Positions 45,289 to 55,588 of a DNA stretch of 61,868 bases are shown here, piece by piece. The position numbers were made by a program, and so were the translations under genes. The notes beneath the pieces were generated by a model. It made no database searches. It saw nothing but the letters and a program-made list of their open reading frames with translations, and was not told the origin of the DNA. Each line of letters starts with the position of its first letter. Position 1 is the stretch's first letter. The stretch is from an uncultured Roseobacter sp. (GTDB lineage: Bacteria > Pseudomonadota > Alphaproteobacteria > Rhodobacterales > Rhodobacteraceae), in NCBI GenBank assembly GCA_913054455.1, contig CAJXIL010000004.1, positions 1 to 61,868 of the forward strand, given 5' to 3'.

Positions 45289-48200
45289 ATGTCCTTTAAG
45301 CTTTCAAACCTGAATTCCTGGGTCGCTCAGATAGGCGAATTACTCAACCTGATTTTGATTGACGGAGAGGATGGCGGCCTCAATGCGGATTGGTTTCTCA
45401 ATCCCTGGGGGAGCGATGTGGCGGGGCAGAACACCAACGGTATCCCCTATCGTCCTCAAGTTTTGTTCACACTGTTGGACCAGATGCTCTCTCCGGCAGC
45501 GGATATTCCACCGTCAGCAGTGGGGGTAAGCCCCGCAGGTACCCCGCTGAAATGGTATCCAATCCAGCAGGAGGGGGCCAACACTGGGGTAAATATAGTG
45601 CTGTCTGACCCCAGCGCTGACTACTCAGAAACCCCTGGCTATATCGGGATTGGACTTGAGTGGAGCCAGGATTTGGGCGCAGGCTATGCGGTCTCGGTTG
45701 CGCTCTATCTGCCTGTCTATGAACTAGACGAGACACAGGGCGGACAAACTGTTCTCTGTTCCGCCGAGGCCCCCGCACAGGCTGTGATTTCGCTGACAAG
45801 CGAAGAGGGCTTTGATGATGGGACCACCCCATTCTCGACCGTACAGGTACAGGGGATTCTGGCGCTGTCCGGCGGCAAGACTCCCGGTATTCGTGTGGAA
45901 TTTCTGGATGAAAACACAACAGTCGTAGCAACGTTTACCGACTGTGCCTCCTTTTACACCCATGCGATTTTGGCGACACTCAATGCGGCTCTGGTGGCGT
46001 CGACAGTGAACGATTGGTTGACGGCGGCTATCAATGAGAACACTGCCATCACGCCCGGTCAGATGTTGCAGGCCATTGGGCTCATCTCGCTATCGGCACA
46101 GACCGGGTTCTATGAGGTTTCGGATCTGACCGAGACCTTCGCAGACTATTCTGCGTTGAATATTGCGGAAAACATGGTGTTCAACGCTTTGGATCTGGTG
46201 GCCGACAACGATACGCCGCTGTTTGAGATTTCCGGTGCCGGGATTTACGTCCTAGCCACCCCTGTGACGGAGAGCGAAACCGAAGACGAGCAGACAGATT
46301 ATGGCCTGCGTTTTGTTCTGGCGGACTTGGGGCTGGGTAAAGTTCCGGAGGGCGACAGCAACGCGCCCGCCAATGGCGCCAATGCTGGCAAACCAAACCT
46401 GACCCTGCAAATCGGCAAATGGTTGACGGGGGAGACAGGGTTTGAAGACAGCTGGCTACAGCGTTCTTTGCCAGAGGGAGCCGAGCTATCCGGGCCAGAG
46501 CCCCAACCTGGCGTGACGCTGATGTTTGTGCGCCATAGCAAGGGGCAGCAGCCCAGTTTCCATCTTGGGCTGGGGCTGGTTTCTGTGGGCATCGACTATA
46601 TCGGTTCGGTTTCCAACCCATTGGTTGAGCTTCAAGGCCTAAGCCTACAAGGGATTGAGCTACGTGGCGAACTCTCGGTTCAATATGACCCTGCCCAGAC
46701 TGAGGATCTCAGCTGGTCAATGGGCGGCGCGGCGCGGGTGGATCATCTGGGGCTTCCCCTAGGGACCAGCTATGATCGAACCGCAACCGAGGGTAGCAAC
46801 CCAACCGCCTCGAACTTGGTTGCCTCTGGCGATGGCGGGGGGGGGAATGCAGCCACTGATAAAACCGATCCGGTAAACCCCAATTTCTCTGCTTCTGCCT
46901 CCTATTTGCTGGATGGCCAGTTAGGTGTGCAACTCTATGATGAGAACGATGCCCCAACCGACATCGTTTGGTTTCCGGCACAAGCGACATTTGGGCCGCT
47001 GTTTTGCCGAACACTGGGCATCGGTTGGGCCCAGGAAGAAGATTTGTTGTCCTTCATTGTTGATGGGGGCGTCAGCATAAAGGCCTTGTCCGCCGAACTG
47101 ATCAACCTGTCTGTTTCAATTCCCGTTTTAACGCCACTTGATCTATCCAGTTATGATTTGGAGCTGGATGGTATCAATGTAGATTTCAAATCTGGTCCCA
47201 TCGAAGTCTCTGCTGGACTGCTGGCCAATACGGAGGTCACGCCGACGGATTATGAGGGGCAAGCCTTGCTGCGGGCCTGGCGCCTTTCGATCTCAGCCAT
47301 GGGAGCCTACAGCACGGTCGATGATGCCTCGTCGCTTTTTATCTTTGCGATGCTCGACTTCCCGATCGGCGGAATTCCCGCCTTTTTTGTCAACGGGCTT
47401 TCTGCAGGCTTCGGCTATAATCGCGACCTGATATTGCCAAGCGTAGACCAGGTTTCCGCCTTTCCGCTGGTAGCCGGGATCGACAACCCAGAGATTCTGG
47501 GCAGCACACCAACCTCTGCCCTACAGGCGCTGGGTGACTCCGCCCCCCCCTCTCGCGGCGATTACTGGCTTTCGGCTGGGATGAAATGGACCACCTATGA
47601 TCTGGTCAACACCAATGCCCTGGTCTCAGTAGAATTTGGCAATGCTTTTGAGTTGGGCGTTATCGGCCTCTCGATTGTGTCCCTGCCGCAAAACACTGAC
47701 AAAAAATTCGCCTATGCCGAACTAGGATTGGAGTTGGTGCTGGATATCGGCGCGAATGAGTTCATTGCGGCCGCCTCATTGAGCCCAAACTCGTTCCTCA
47801 TCGACAGCAATTTCCGCCTGTCCGGCGGATTTGCCCTGGATGCCTGGTGGGGAGATGACTCCAGGCACAGCGGTGACTTCGTTGTGACTTTGGGAGGCTA
47901 TTCCGCTGCCTATGAACCACCTGATTACTACCCAGAAGTCGACCGGCTAGGGTTTAGCTTTGCCTTTAACAACAATCTATCGATGGGGGGGGACCTCTAT
48001 TTTGCGCTGACCACCTCTAACATCATGGCTGGAGGGCAGATTGACGTTTCGGCCAGCGCGCTTGGTGCCGCGCTTTGGTTCACCGGAGAGGCCGATCTGA
48101 TCTTGTTCTGGCAGCCCTTCTATTTTGACGCCCACATGGCTGTCACGGCTGGTGCCTCCTATACAATTTCGATGTTTGGCGTCTCAACCACGATGAAGCT

Positions 48201-49395
48201 CGAAGCAGGGGGGACCTTTAATCTGTGGTCGCCAGAGACCGGGGGCAATATCGAGATTGATTTCTGGTTCTTCCATGTCCCCTTTAGCTTTGGTGCAGAA
48301 CAATCTCCTGACAGTAGCCTGCCGGTAGATTGGGAGGCGTTTTCGACAATGCTACCACCAGCACCTGGAAGCATGGCTGGAGTCTATGTGGCACCAGAAG
48401 ATGGTAATGACACCGAGGGCGATGACGGCGAGGGGGACAAGAACAGCAGCAGCGATCAGGATGAAGATCAAACTGGTGATGAAGTAGAAAACAACGCGCC
48501 ATTGCATGAGGAACTGTTCAAAACCACCCTCACCCGCCCGACCGCATCGGCTGTGGAGACTTCCGACCTTTCAGAGGTGAGCGAAGATGCTGAAACTACA
48601 GAAACAAGTGCAGAGCCAGACCCAGCCAGCAATCTGTCACTTGTCCAGTTCAATGTCATCTCCGGGCTTATGGGCTATGTCCCTGGCAGCGGCGGGGAGG
48701 ATGCGCCGCAGGCCTGGCTGGTGCGGCCCGCTCTGTTTGGGATGTCCACAGCTACAGTGATTCCTTCACAGCGGGTGGTGATGGTTGACGATGCGGGAAA
48801 CACGGAGGTCATGGCGCGTCATTCCGGCGATACTCAGACCGGTATTCTGCCCATGGCAGCAACGATCACTGAGGCGACGCATCAGATCACCTTTACTAAT
48901 CTGGACAGTGGTCAGGTGCTGAACCCTGATGACTGGAACCTCACGCCGGCGACCCTGGGAATGCCTGCCTCAATGTGGTCGATTGGCGATGGTCAGGTGC
49001 CCCCCGATACGCCCGAGCTGATTCCAGATTGCCTGGTTGGGGCAGCGGACCTGCGCCCTAACCTGTCCCAGACACTGACGGGGCCACCTGCTTTTGATAT
49101 CCTGACGGCGCTAACCTACCACACCGTGGATAGTAGTGACACGCAGGACTGGTTGCCACTGACAACCGATACAGCTCCAGCAGCGACAGGAAGCCCCACT
49201 GTGAGCAATTCCTCCTTGCAGGACCTGTATCACGTGAATGATCCCGCACAGACCACTGCCCGCAGCGATATTTTCGCGGCCCTGGCAGAGATGGGGATCG
49301 ACGCAGGCACCGATGGGCCACTTACAGCCATGGCCGCGCAGCCCTCGGGGGCGCTACGGGCCAACCCAATGCTTGCTGCAGAGAAAGGCCAATAA
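45289..49395 (+). CDS. Giant DUF6603-like protein, first gene of large-protein operon
   Basis: A 1368-residue protein. From memory, the region around 560-1005 matches DUF6603: FFVNGLSAGFGYNRDLILP at about 695, DYWLSAGMKWTTYDLVNT, GLELVLDIGANEFIAAASL, SGDFVVTLGGYSAAYEPP, and LFWQPFYFDAHMAVTAGASY near 950. A very acidic linker rich in Asp, Glu and Ser lies at about 1037-1068. The C-terminal 300 residues form a separate domain with LVQFNVISGLMGYVPG. There is no signal peptide and no clear membrane span. The beta-strand repeats suggest a long beta-solenoid or barrel-like body. I chose ATG 45289 with GGGG eight bases upstream; a TTG at 45232 is possible. It ends one base before the next gene. Confidence 0.85.
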   Translation: MSFKLSNLNSWVAQIGELLNLILIDGEDGGLNADWFLNPWGSDVAGQNTNGIPYRPQVLFTLLDQMLSPAADIPPSAVGVSPAGTPLKWYPIQQEGANTGVNIVLSDPSADYSETPGYIGIGLEWSQDLGAGYAVSVALYLPVYELDETQGGQTVLCSAEAPAQAVISLTSEEGFDDGTTPFSTVQVQGILALSGGKTPGIRVEFLDENTTVVATFTDCASFYTHAILATLNAALVASTVNDWLTAAINENTAITPGQMLQAIGLISLSAQTGFYEVSDLTETFADYSALNIAENMVFNALDLVADNDTPLFEISGAGIYVLATPVTESETEDEQTDYGLRFVLADLGLGKVPEGDSNAPANGANAGKPNLTLQIGKWLTGETGFEDSWLQRSLPEGAELSGPEPQPGVTLMFVRHSKGQQPSFHLGLGLVSVGIDYIGSVSNPLVELQGLSLQGIELRGELSVQYDPAQTEDLSWSMGGAARVDHLGLPLGTSYDRTATEGSNPTASNLVASGDGGGGNAATDKTDPVNPNFSASASYLLDGQLGVQLYDENDAPTDIVWFPAQATFGPLFCRTLGIGWAQEEDLLSFIVDGGVSIKALSAELINLSVSIPVLTPLDLSSYDLELDGINVDFKSGPIEVSAGLLANTEVTPTDYEGQALLRAWRLSISAMGAYSTVDDASSLFIFAMLDFPIGGIPAFFVNGLSAGFGYNRDLILPSVDQVSAFPLVAGIDNPEILGSTPTSALQALGDSAPPSRGDYWLSAGMKWTTYDLVNTNALVSVEFGNAFELGVIGLSIVSLPQNTDKKFAYAELGLELVLDIGANEFIAAASLSPNSFLIDSNFRLSGGFALDAWWGDDSRHSGDFVVTLGGYSAAYEPPDYYPEVDRLGFSFAFNNNLSMGGDLYFALTTSNIMAGGQIDVSASALGAALWFTGEADLILFWQPFYFDAHMAVTAGASYTISMFGVSTTMKLEAGGTFNLWSPETGGNIEIDFWFFHVPFSFGAEQSPDSSLPVDWEAFSTMLPPAPGSMAGVYVAPEDGNDTEGDDGEGDKNSSSDQDEDQTGDEVENNAPLHEELFKTTLTRPTASAVETSDLSEVSEDAETTETSAEPDPASNLSLVQFNVISGLMGYVPGSGGEDAPQAWLVRPALFGMSTATVIPSQRVVMVDDAGNTEVMARHSGDTQTGILPMAATITEATHQITFTNLDSGQVLNPDDWNLTPATLGMPASMWSIGDGQVPPDTPELIPDCLVGAADLRPNLSQTLTGPPAFDILTALTYHTVDSSDTQDWLPLTTDTAPAATGSPTVSNSSLQDLYHVNDPAQTTARSDIFAALAEMGIDAGTDGPLTAMAAQPSGALRANPMLAAEKGQ

Positions 49396-49396
49396 G

Positions 49397-51811
49397 ATGG
49401 GTGACATAGCTTTCCAAAAGCCCGGCCCAAATGCCATCGAACCCGGGCAGATGCGGTTCCTCGACAATTTTGTGCCACATCTGCCTGCGGCCAGATACCA
49501 GGTCGCGGTGACCCAGACGCTCAAGGCCAGCACAGAGAGTGACCCTGACGCCGTCAACATCGCGCAGACAAGGGTCCAAGAGCTCTACGTCGATGGACCG
49601 CGATTTGCCATCTCACCGCAGGAAATCCATCATCAGTTTCCGCCGCCCAATGCCCAGGGCGTGTTCGAGAGCAGCCTGCCTCAGATCGTGTTAAGTCACC
49701 GCGGCCTGCCCTGGGAGCGACAGATCTGGGATGATGCTCCTGAGATCCCGTGGCTGGCATTGGTTGTTTTGGATGCAGATGAAATAGCACCACCTGATAG
49801 CGGGAGTGCCGTAGGCGCCAAGGTGCCGGGCACCGGGGCGACGACAATCCCGGCCTCTGACTTATTTGCAGCACCTCCTACCGGGGTCCTACTGCCGGAC
49901 ATCATTCAAGCGCCCTACCAGGACCCGCAGCAGCAGGTACAGGTGGTGGACTTGACGCCCTCGGGGTTTGCGACGGCTGTCCCAAACCAAACCAGTGCAG
50001 CTTTGCTTGCCTCGGTGCGGGAAGTGGATCTGGTGCACAAGGGCGCGGGCGGAGCGCAGGACGTCACCGCCACACCTCCCGAACAGGGAATACCGGATTG
50101 GGCCCGTTGGTATTCAGTTGTCAGCGCCGCCCGCTTTCCAGCAGCGCCATCTAATCTGCAAGATAGTCAAACACAGGTCGTGCATCTGGTCTCACTTGAG
50201 GGCTTTACCGACTATCTAAGGGCAGAAAACCCGATACCATTGCCCTCGGATGTAAGCAGAATTCGAATGATTTCGCTTTGTAGCTGGGCGTTTTCATCCC
50301 TGCCACAAGCAGGACAGAACTTTGAACAGCTGATGACGGGGCTTGCCCCAGCCGAAGGTGAAACACTTGGTTTTGCTTTGCCACAAAAGGCACCAGGAGC
50401 GGAAATCAAGGCGCAGGTGGCAGCCTTGGCGAACGATGCGATCACCGCAGGTTTCGTGCCGCGCAGCTATCGCACCCGCCAGGGCGAGGCGAGCTATGGC
50501 TGGTATCGTGGCCCCTTTGTGCCCAAACTACCCGCGCCCCTGCCTGCCCTCGCCCAAAGCCCGCGCAACAGTGCGCAACTGGCGGTCTATGATCCCGCTA
50601 CCGGGCTTTTCAACATGTCCTACGCCACCGCGTTTGAGACAGGCAGGATGTTAGCACTGAGCAGTGGCAGCTTCACCAGAGCCCTGATGCGCTGGCAACG
50701 TCGGGGGCTGAGGCGATTGTCTGTGGTGATCGAGGCTGCTGCACACGCGGATCTTGACCTCGCTCAAAGCACACCTGCAATGTTGGACGCGTTGGCCCGC
50801 CCGCCAAAGCGTGCAGCCTCTGTTTTGCAGAGCCTCGCCGGAGGGGGATTGGAGACGCTGAACGCTGCCTTTGTCGAACCCCAGGTAAGGGCCGCGCCAG
50901 AGGTACAAGCCTCGGTTCCTATGCCAATTCTGACCGCGACGGACCTTGCAAGTGCCTTAGCTCTGGAGCCGGTAAAAACATGGCTGCGGCTCTGGGCCCG
51001 CAATATTGACGGCCCTGTCGTGGGCTACCTGGCAAAACTCTGGTTGTTTGAAACGGTGCCCTATAGGGCCTTGGTACCGGACAACGCGCTTTTGCCGATC
51101 GAAAGTTTCCGTGCCTTCTATGTGGACCGCAACTGGCAACAGGCGCTCATCCAGGGAGCATTGTCGATTGGTGTGACAGGCGGTCGGGAGCAGGCCTTTC
51201 AGCAGGTCTTACGTAGCACGCTGCTGGAACAGATCGAAACCCAAGCGCTGGAGCGCCGAAACCGCCTGCTTGGTCGACTTGGTGCTGAGACGGAAACAGG
51301 CCTGCAGATGAGCGGCTGTTTGTTGCGCTCGGCTGCCGTGTCAGGGTGGCCAGGGTTAGAGATCAAGGCCTTTCAAGGCGGCGCGACAGCCCCCCTCAAG
51401 GCAGATCAGCGCGACCTTGCCCTTGCGCGCACGGTGCCCCTGCCTCCGGCACGTCTTACCAGACTGGGACCCCAGGTGATGCTGGGGTTGTTTCAGGGGG
51501 TGGCGGATTGGATCGAAATCGACGAACCACGCGAAGGGTTGCACTTTGGTGTGGATCCCGGAAACAAGGTCTTTTTGCGCAATCTGAGCGGTGCGGAGAC
51601 AGGCCAGGAAATAGGGGATGATAGCTTTGTAACCGCCACCATTGACACGACCACCCGGGTTTTGGACATCACCGACCTGGCGGGAAAACTGCAAACGGCG
51701 CTCGGCGTTGAGAGCTTCGGTCCAGCAGATCTTGCATTGGAGATGATCCAAGTTCCAGAAAACATGGTCTTTACCACAGGCAATACGGGATCAGGGGGAG
51801 AGACCACATGA
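49397..51811 (+). CDS. Large protein of unknown function, second gene of the operon
   Basis: An 804-residue protein with no signal peptide or membrane span. Visible conserved-looking strings are LPQIVLSHRGLPWERQIWDD (about 95-115), PWLALVVLDADEIAPPD, YDPATGLFNMSYATAFETGR, and VPYRALVPDNALLPIESFRA with FYVDRNWQQALIQGALSIG at about 555-593. The last resembles a motif I have seen in uncharacterised proteins that accompany other giant proteins, but I cannot name a family. It starts one base after the DUF6603-like gene and its stop overlaps the third gene (ATGA), so the proteins are made in step and may form one complex. Confidence 0.82.
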   Translation: MGDIAFQKPGPNAIEPGQMRFLDNFVPHLPAARYQVAVTQTLKASTESDPDAVNIAQTRVQELYVDGPRFAISPQEIHHQFPPPNAQGVFESSLPQIVLSHRGLPWERQIWDDAPEIPWLALVVLDADEIAPPDSGSAVGAKVPGTGATTIPASDLFAAPPTGVLLPDIIQAPYQDPQQQVQVVDLTPSGFATAVPNQTSAALLASVREVDLVHKGAGGAQDVTATPPEQGIPDWARWYSVVSAARFPAAPSNLQDSQTQVVHLVSLEGFTDYLRAENPIPLPSDVSRIRMISLCSWAFSSLPQAGQNFEQLMTGLAPAEGETLGFALPQKAPGAEIKAQVAALANDAITAGFVPRSYRTRQGEASYGWYRGPFVPKLPAPLPALAQSPRNSAQLAVYDPATGLFNMSYATAFETGRMLALSSGSFTRALMRWQRRGLRRLSVVIEAAAHADLDLAQSTPAMLDALARPPKRAASVLQSLAGGGLETLNAAFVEPQVRAAPEVQASVPMPILTATDLASALALEPVKTWLRLWARNIDGPVVGYLAKLWLFETVPYRALVPDNALLPIESFRAFYVDRNWQQALIQGALSIGVTGGREQAFQQVLRSTLLEQIETQALERRNRLLGRLGAETETGLQMSGCLLRSAAVSGWPGLEIKAFQGGATAPLKADQRDLALARTVPLPPARLTRLGPQVMLGLFQGVADWIEIDEPREGLHFGVDPGNKVFLRNLSGAETGQEIGDDSFVTATIDTTTRVLDITDLAGKLQTALGVESFGPADLALEMIQVPENMVFTTGNTGSGGETT

Positions 51812-54800
51812 GCTTTGCGGCGCGTAACACGCTATTGGTTCCGATGGGGCTAAAAGCCATGGTGATGCCAGCCCAGGATCAGGATGGCGGGCAGGGCTGG
51901 GACAGGCGGCAGCTCGACTATGCAAAGATCAACGCATATCAATCTCCTGTTCCCCCGGTATTTGGCGGTCAAGGGCTGCAAGGCACTGGTACCCCTCCAC
52001 CAACGGGTGTGCACCTGTACTGGAGCTTACCGCAGGCCTTGACCAAGGCGCTGACGCAGCAAGAGGTGGAGATATTGCGCCGCGCAGACGGGGGCGCCTT
52101 GCCTACCGGAGCCCCACCCTATCCCTTGGTGCCCAATCGTTGGATGGTGTTGCGCATTCAGCAAGACACCAATGGTGGTCCTGCGCAGATTGCATCCTGG
52201 GTGATCAACAGCGATGAAATGGACCCTGATGAGGGCCAGTCCGCCTATGTTGACCCGTTTAATCTGGACGCCGGAAATGTGGTCAACCCGGTCAATATTG
52301 GGGTTGCGCGTCGCATAGAGGATTGGCTCTCGCTGGCGCAGGGGTCTGGCTTTGCCAATGTGCCGCCACGCCCCTTTTTGACCGCCATGGGACCGGGAAC
52401 CGGGACTTTCAACGCCTTCACACCGGGTGCCAGCAATGTCTTTTCCTTTTGCGACCCGTTGGAGGACGACGGCACATCCATTGAGAGCGCAACACTCAAC
52501 TATGCGGTGCTTGGCTGGTATAGCGCGGCGAGTGCAGACCCCCTTAATCCAGACAATCCAGTGAACGCAGAGGGGTTTAGTTGGGTGCCCGTGGATGCGG
52601 CGGCCTTGCCGCCTGAATTTGCATCTCAGGCAGAGGACCTCTCTTGGGTGCAGCGGCTCGGGTGGGTCGCCAATCTTGCGGGAGATGCAGCGCCAGAACA
52701 CACAATGGTGCAGGCGATGATTGAGCAGGTTGTCTGGGAGCGAAACGCGCCCCTACCAACGCCACCAGAGTTTCAGAGTTTCTCCAGCACGGCGCAAAAT
52801 GTGCGGGTTGCCCTGGCGAATACCAGTGCCGAGGGGATATCGGCCATGGTCTATGAGGAGCTGAAACAGAGCGGAACATCCACTAATGAGGCGGCGCAAA
52901 CCGCTTTGGAAATCGAGGCACTGCAATACCGGGCATTGCGACACCTCGATGATCCCGCTGGTCGGCACGTCCTCGCGGACCGGATCAAGCGCAGTACTTA
53001 TGCGACAGCACCGGGTGGGTTTGTTTGGGAAGTCCTAGCCACCGAAAGCGACGCGGCTGCCTCCCCATTAAGCGCCAGCCAGGCAGAGAGTCTGGCCAGG
53101 CTTAACCAAAACCAGCGGGCATTGGATGAGGCGCGTGCAGTGCTTTCGTCGATGCAGATGCGGCTTTATGATTTGTGGTGGAAACAACAGTCAATCGCAC
53201 AAAGCCTGTTTGCGCCGCCGCCCAACAATGCCCCCTATTTTGGTCAGTATGTAAATGCCCAAACCAATTTAGAAGTACCCAGAGGGCAGAATTTGTCTGC
53301 GCCGGTTGCTGCTTATCAGGCCCAAGTGGAGGCGCAGGTGCAGAGAGTTGCGACCCTGCAGGCCGCACTCCCGCCCACAGATGGCCCCCAAAGCGCCGAA
53401 GAGGTTGAGAATTTTGCCGCTGGTTTTCTCGATCCCTCAGAGCAGCGTTTGGTCGCGGTGCCAATGCCCGGTTATTTTGCGCCAACTGATCCGGTGGTCG
53501 TGGTGGCTGGTGCAGGGCGTCTGGCAGATCCGCAACCTGCTATTGTTTTATGTGAAACAGCCAGCGCGGTGTGCGCCTCGGCAAAGATCGCTGACCCTAT
53601 ACCAGAGGCTGCCTTGGCTATGCGTGACTTGGCTGAATCGGGCGGTCGCGGCTATTCGAGTTCAGCCTGGCAGCAGCCCTGGGCTCCGCTCTTTCTCGAT
53701 TGGCAGATCTCCTACAACTATGTCTACACGCCTGGCGCTGCGGTTGATAACACGGCGCTGACGCCAACCGGTCACTACGCAGTTGATCAGCAGGCCTGGG
53801 AGTTCGACGGTCGGGACTATCGTTGGGCTGGGGGGGCATTGGGCGCAGCAGGAGGCTCGTTGCAATCTGCCTATGCCAATAGCTACCAGGGGCGGACGTT
53901 CTTTTCGCCCCATGGCAAAAGAAATTTTGCAGCGCAGCTCGGCAAGTTGGCGCAGGACTATGGTGCATTGCTTCCTGAAACGCCAAGTCAAAAAATTGAG
54001 GCATGGTCCCTGCTGTCACAAAGCACAAGTGGGTTTACCCAGTTGTTGGCAATGCGTGACACCGCGGCCAATGCCAGCCCTGGCTCAGCAGTTTCCAAGG
54101 GTATGCCAGATACATTGTCAGGGGTGCCCGCGCCCTGGCTGAATCCCACGCCCTATTTACAGGACAACCAGACGGGAACTCCCTATTTCTTTCCGTTAAG
54201 AGCAGGGTTTATCAGTCTCGTGGGGCTACAATTGACGGATAGCTTTGGCCGCACAATGAATTTGATGTCGGCCAACCATGGCAGCACTCAGGACAATCCC
54301 ATCCTCAAGCCCCTCCTGCCCCCCACCCTTACGCCGCCAAAGTCGGCGCAGTGCAGCGATCAGGGGATGGCTGTTTTGGCACCACGTCTGGTTCAGCCCG
54401 CGCGCCTCGCCCTTCGGTTTGTTGACGCCACAGATGACAGTCTCGAGGTTGAGTTGACGCCAGATGGCAACCCGATCTGTGGCTGGCTCCTGCCCAATCA
54501 CGCAGATGGCAGCCTAGCGGTCTATAATCAGGGTGGAGCGGCACTGGGCGCGCTTCAGCCCTATCTGCTATCAGGGGGAGGGTCCGTTTTGCAGTGGATA
54601 CCCGCACCAGGAGGTATGGCAGCCCCGGCAAATCCGGCAACAGAACCAGAGATCGAGAACACGCAGCTTGCCGCACTGGTCAATGGGATCTTGGATGCGG
54701 CTGACCCTGTAGCGGCCATGCAGGATATTATGCTGACGTTGGACCAGTCGGCCTGGACGCTAGACCCAGGTGAGGAACGCTCTGGTGGCTCTATTGCGGC

Positions 54801-55521
54801 CTTAATCGGCCATCCCATTGCAGTGGTCCGGGCCAACTTGCAGCTTCAGCTACAGGGGCTGGCCAAAGCGAACCAATCCTATGAACAGATTTTCAAAACA
54901 GGCTCTGACCAGCTGAAATTCAATTCTGGCGGCGTTGAAGAGCTCAAATTTGAGGTCAAGCTGGGCGCAATTGAGCTGCGCGGTGACGGTATCGCAGGCT
55001 ACTACCTGGGGTCAGACTACGGTGCAATGATGGCAGTTCACAGGCCGCCACAGGCAAGCTCCGGCTATATTTCGCAGCAAGGAGAAACCCGGAATGACTG
55101 GCCCATAGTGTCGCCAGTCGAGACACCAGAAGCCAGCGATGGCACGATGGACACTCAGGGATCTGTCTATGTCACGCTTTTGGTTGATCCACGTGGTGAT
55201 CTGCATGCCACCAGTGGACTGCTGCCACGTGTGCGGCGGGGGTTACCAGAAAAAGCGGTGGCGCAAGCGCTCTCCCAGATGGCGATTTCCATGCAGGTTG
55301 GACCGCTGTTGCTGAACACTGGCGCAGTAGAGATGCCGTTACCCTCGGTTCAAAGTGGCAAATGGTCCTGGCTGACCGCCACCGGAACCGCTGAGGGAGA
55401 CTGGCAAACTGATCACGTAAAAAGCAGCGATGCCACTGCCCGCCCAATGGCTGACGCGCCGATTTTGCAGGATGGCTGGCTGTTGTTAACGCCCTCTACC
55501 GCTCCCAATGAGGAGGATTGA
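51808..55521 (+). CDS. Giant protein of unknown function, third gene of the operon
   Basis: A 1237-residue protein. The N terminus has PPPTGVHLYWSLPQALTKAL (about 63-83) and PLVPNRWMVLRIQQD (about 105-120), which look like a conserved module. A likely coiled coil lies at about 427-461 (SLARLNQNQRALDEARAVLS), with another helical part at about 500-530. The second half contains FFPLRAGFISLVGLQLTDSF and AVVVL-type beta-rich segments. No signal peptide or membrane span is visible. The frame is intact and overlaps the second gene. The function is unknown; its size and coupling suggest a structural subunit. Confidence 0.82.
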   Translation: MSFAARNTLLVPMGLKAMVMPAQDQDGGQGWDRRQLDYAKINAYQSPVPPVFGGQGLQGTGTPPPTGVHLYWSLPQALTKALTQQEVEILRRADGGALPTGAPPYPLVPNRWMVLRIQQDTNGGPAQIASWVINSDEMDPDEGQSAYVDPFNLDAGNVVNPVNIGVARRIEDWLSLAQGSGFANVPPRPFLTAMGPGTGTFNAFTPGASNVFSFCDPLEDDGTSIESATLNYAVLGWYSAASADPLNPDNPVNAEGFSWVPVDAAALPPEFASQAEDLSWVQRLGWVANLAGDAAPEHTMVQAMIEQVVWERNAPLPTPPEFQSFSSTAQNVRVALANTSAEGISAMVYEELKQSGTSTNEAAQTALEIEALQYRALRHLDDPAGRHVLADRIKRSTYATAPGGFVWEVLATESDAAASPLSASQAESLARLNQNQRALDEARAVLSSMQMRLYDLWWKQQSIAQSLFAPPPNNAPYFGQYVNAQTNLEVPRGQNLSAPVAAYQAQVEAQVQRVATLQAALPPTDGPQSAEEVENFAAGFLDPSEQRLVAVPMPGYFAPTDPVVVVAGAGRLADPQPAIVLCETASAVCASAKIADPIPEAALAMRDLAESGGRGYSSSAWQQPWAPLFLDWQISYNYVYTPGAAVDNTALTPTGHYAVDQQAWEFDGRDYRWAGGALGAAGGSLQSAYANSYQGRTFFSPHGKRNFAAQLGKLAQDYGALLPETPSQKIEAWSLLSQSTSGFTQLLAMRDTAANASPGSAVSKGMPDTLSGVPAPWLNPTPYLQDNQTGTPYFFPLRAGFISLVGLQLTDSFGRTMNLMSANHGSTQDNPILKPLLPPTLTPPKSAQCSDQGMAVLAPRLVQPARLALRFVDATDDSLEVELTPDGNPICGWLLPNHADGSLAVYNQGGAALGALQPYLLSGGGSVLQWIPAPGGMAAPANPATEPEIENTQLAALVNGILDAADPVAAMQDIMLTLDQSAWTLDPGEERSGGSIAALIGHPIAVVRANLQLQLQGLAKANQSYEQIFKTGSDQLKFNSGGVEELKFEVKLGAIELRGDGIAGYYLGSDYGAMMAVHRPPQASSGYISQQGETRNDWPIVSPVETPEASDGTMDTQGSVYVTLLVDPRGDLHATSGLLPRVRRGLPEKAVAQALSQMAISMQVGPLLLNTGAVEMPLPSVQSGKWSWLTATGTAEGDWQTDHVKSSDATARPMADAPILQDGWLLLTPSTAPNEED

Positions 55522-55588
55522 GGCAGGCGTCCCCCGTTCAGCAGCAGTAACAGCCCAAGCCACAGGCCCACAGAGAGAGAACAATGAT

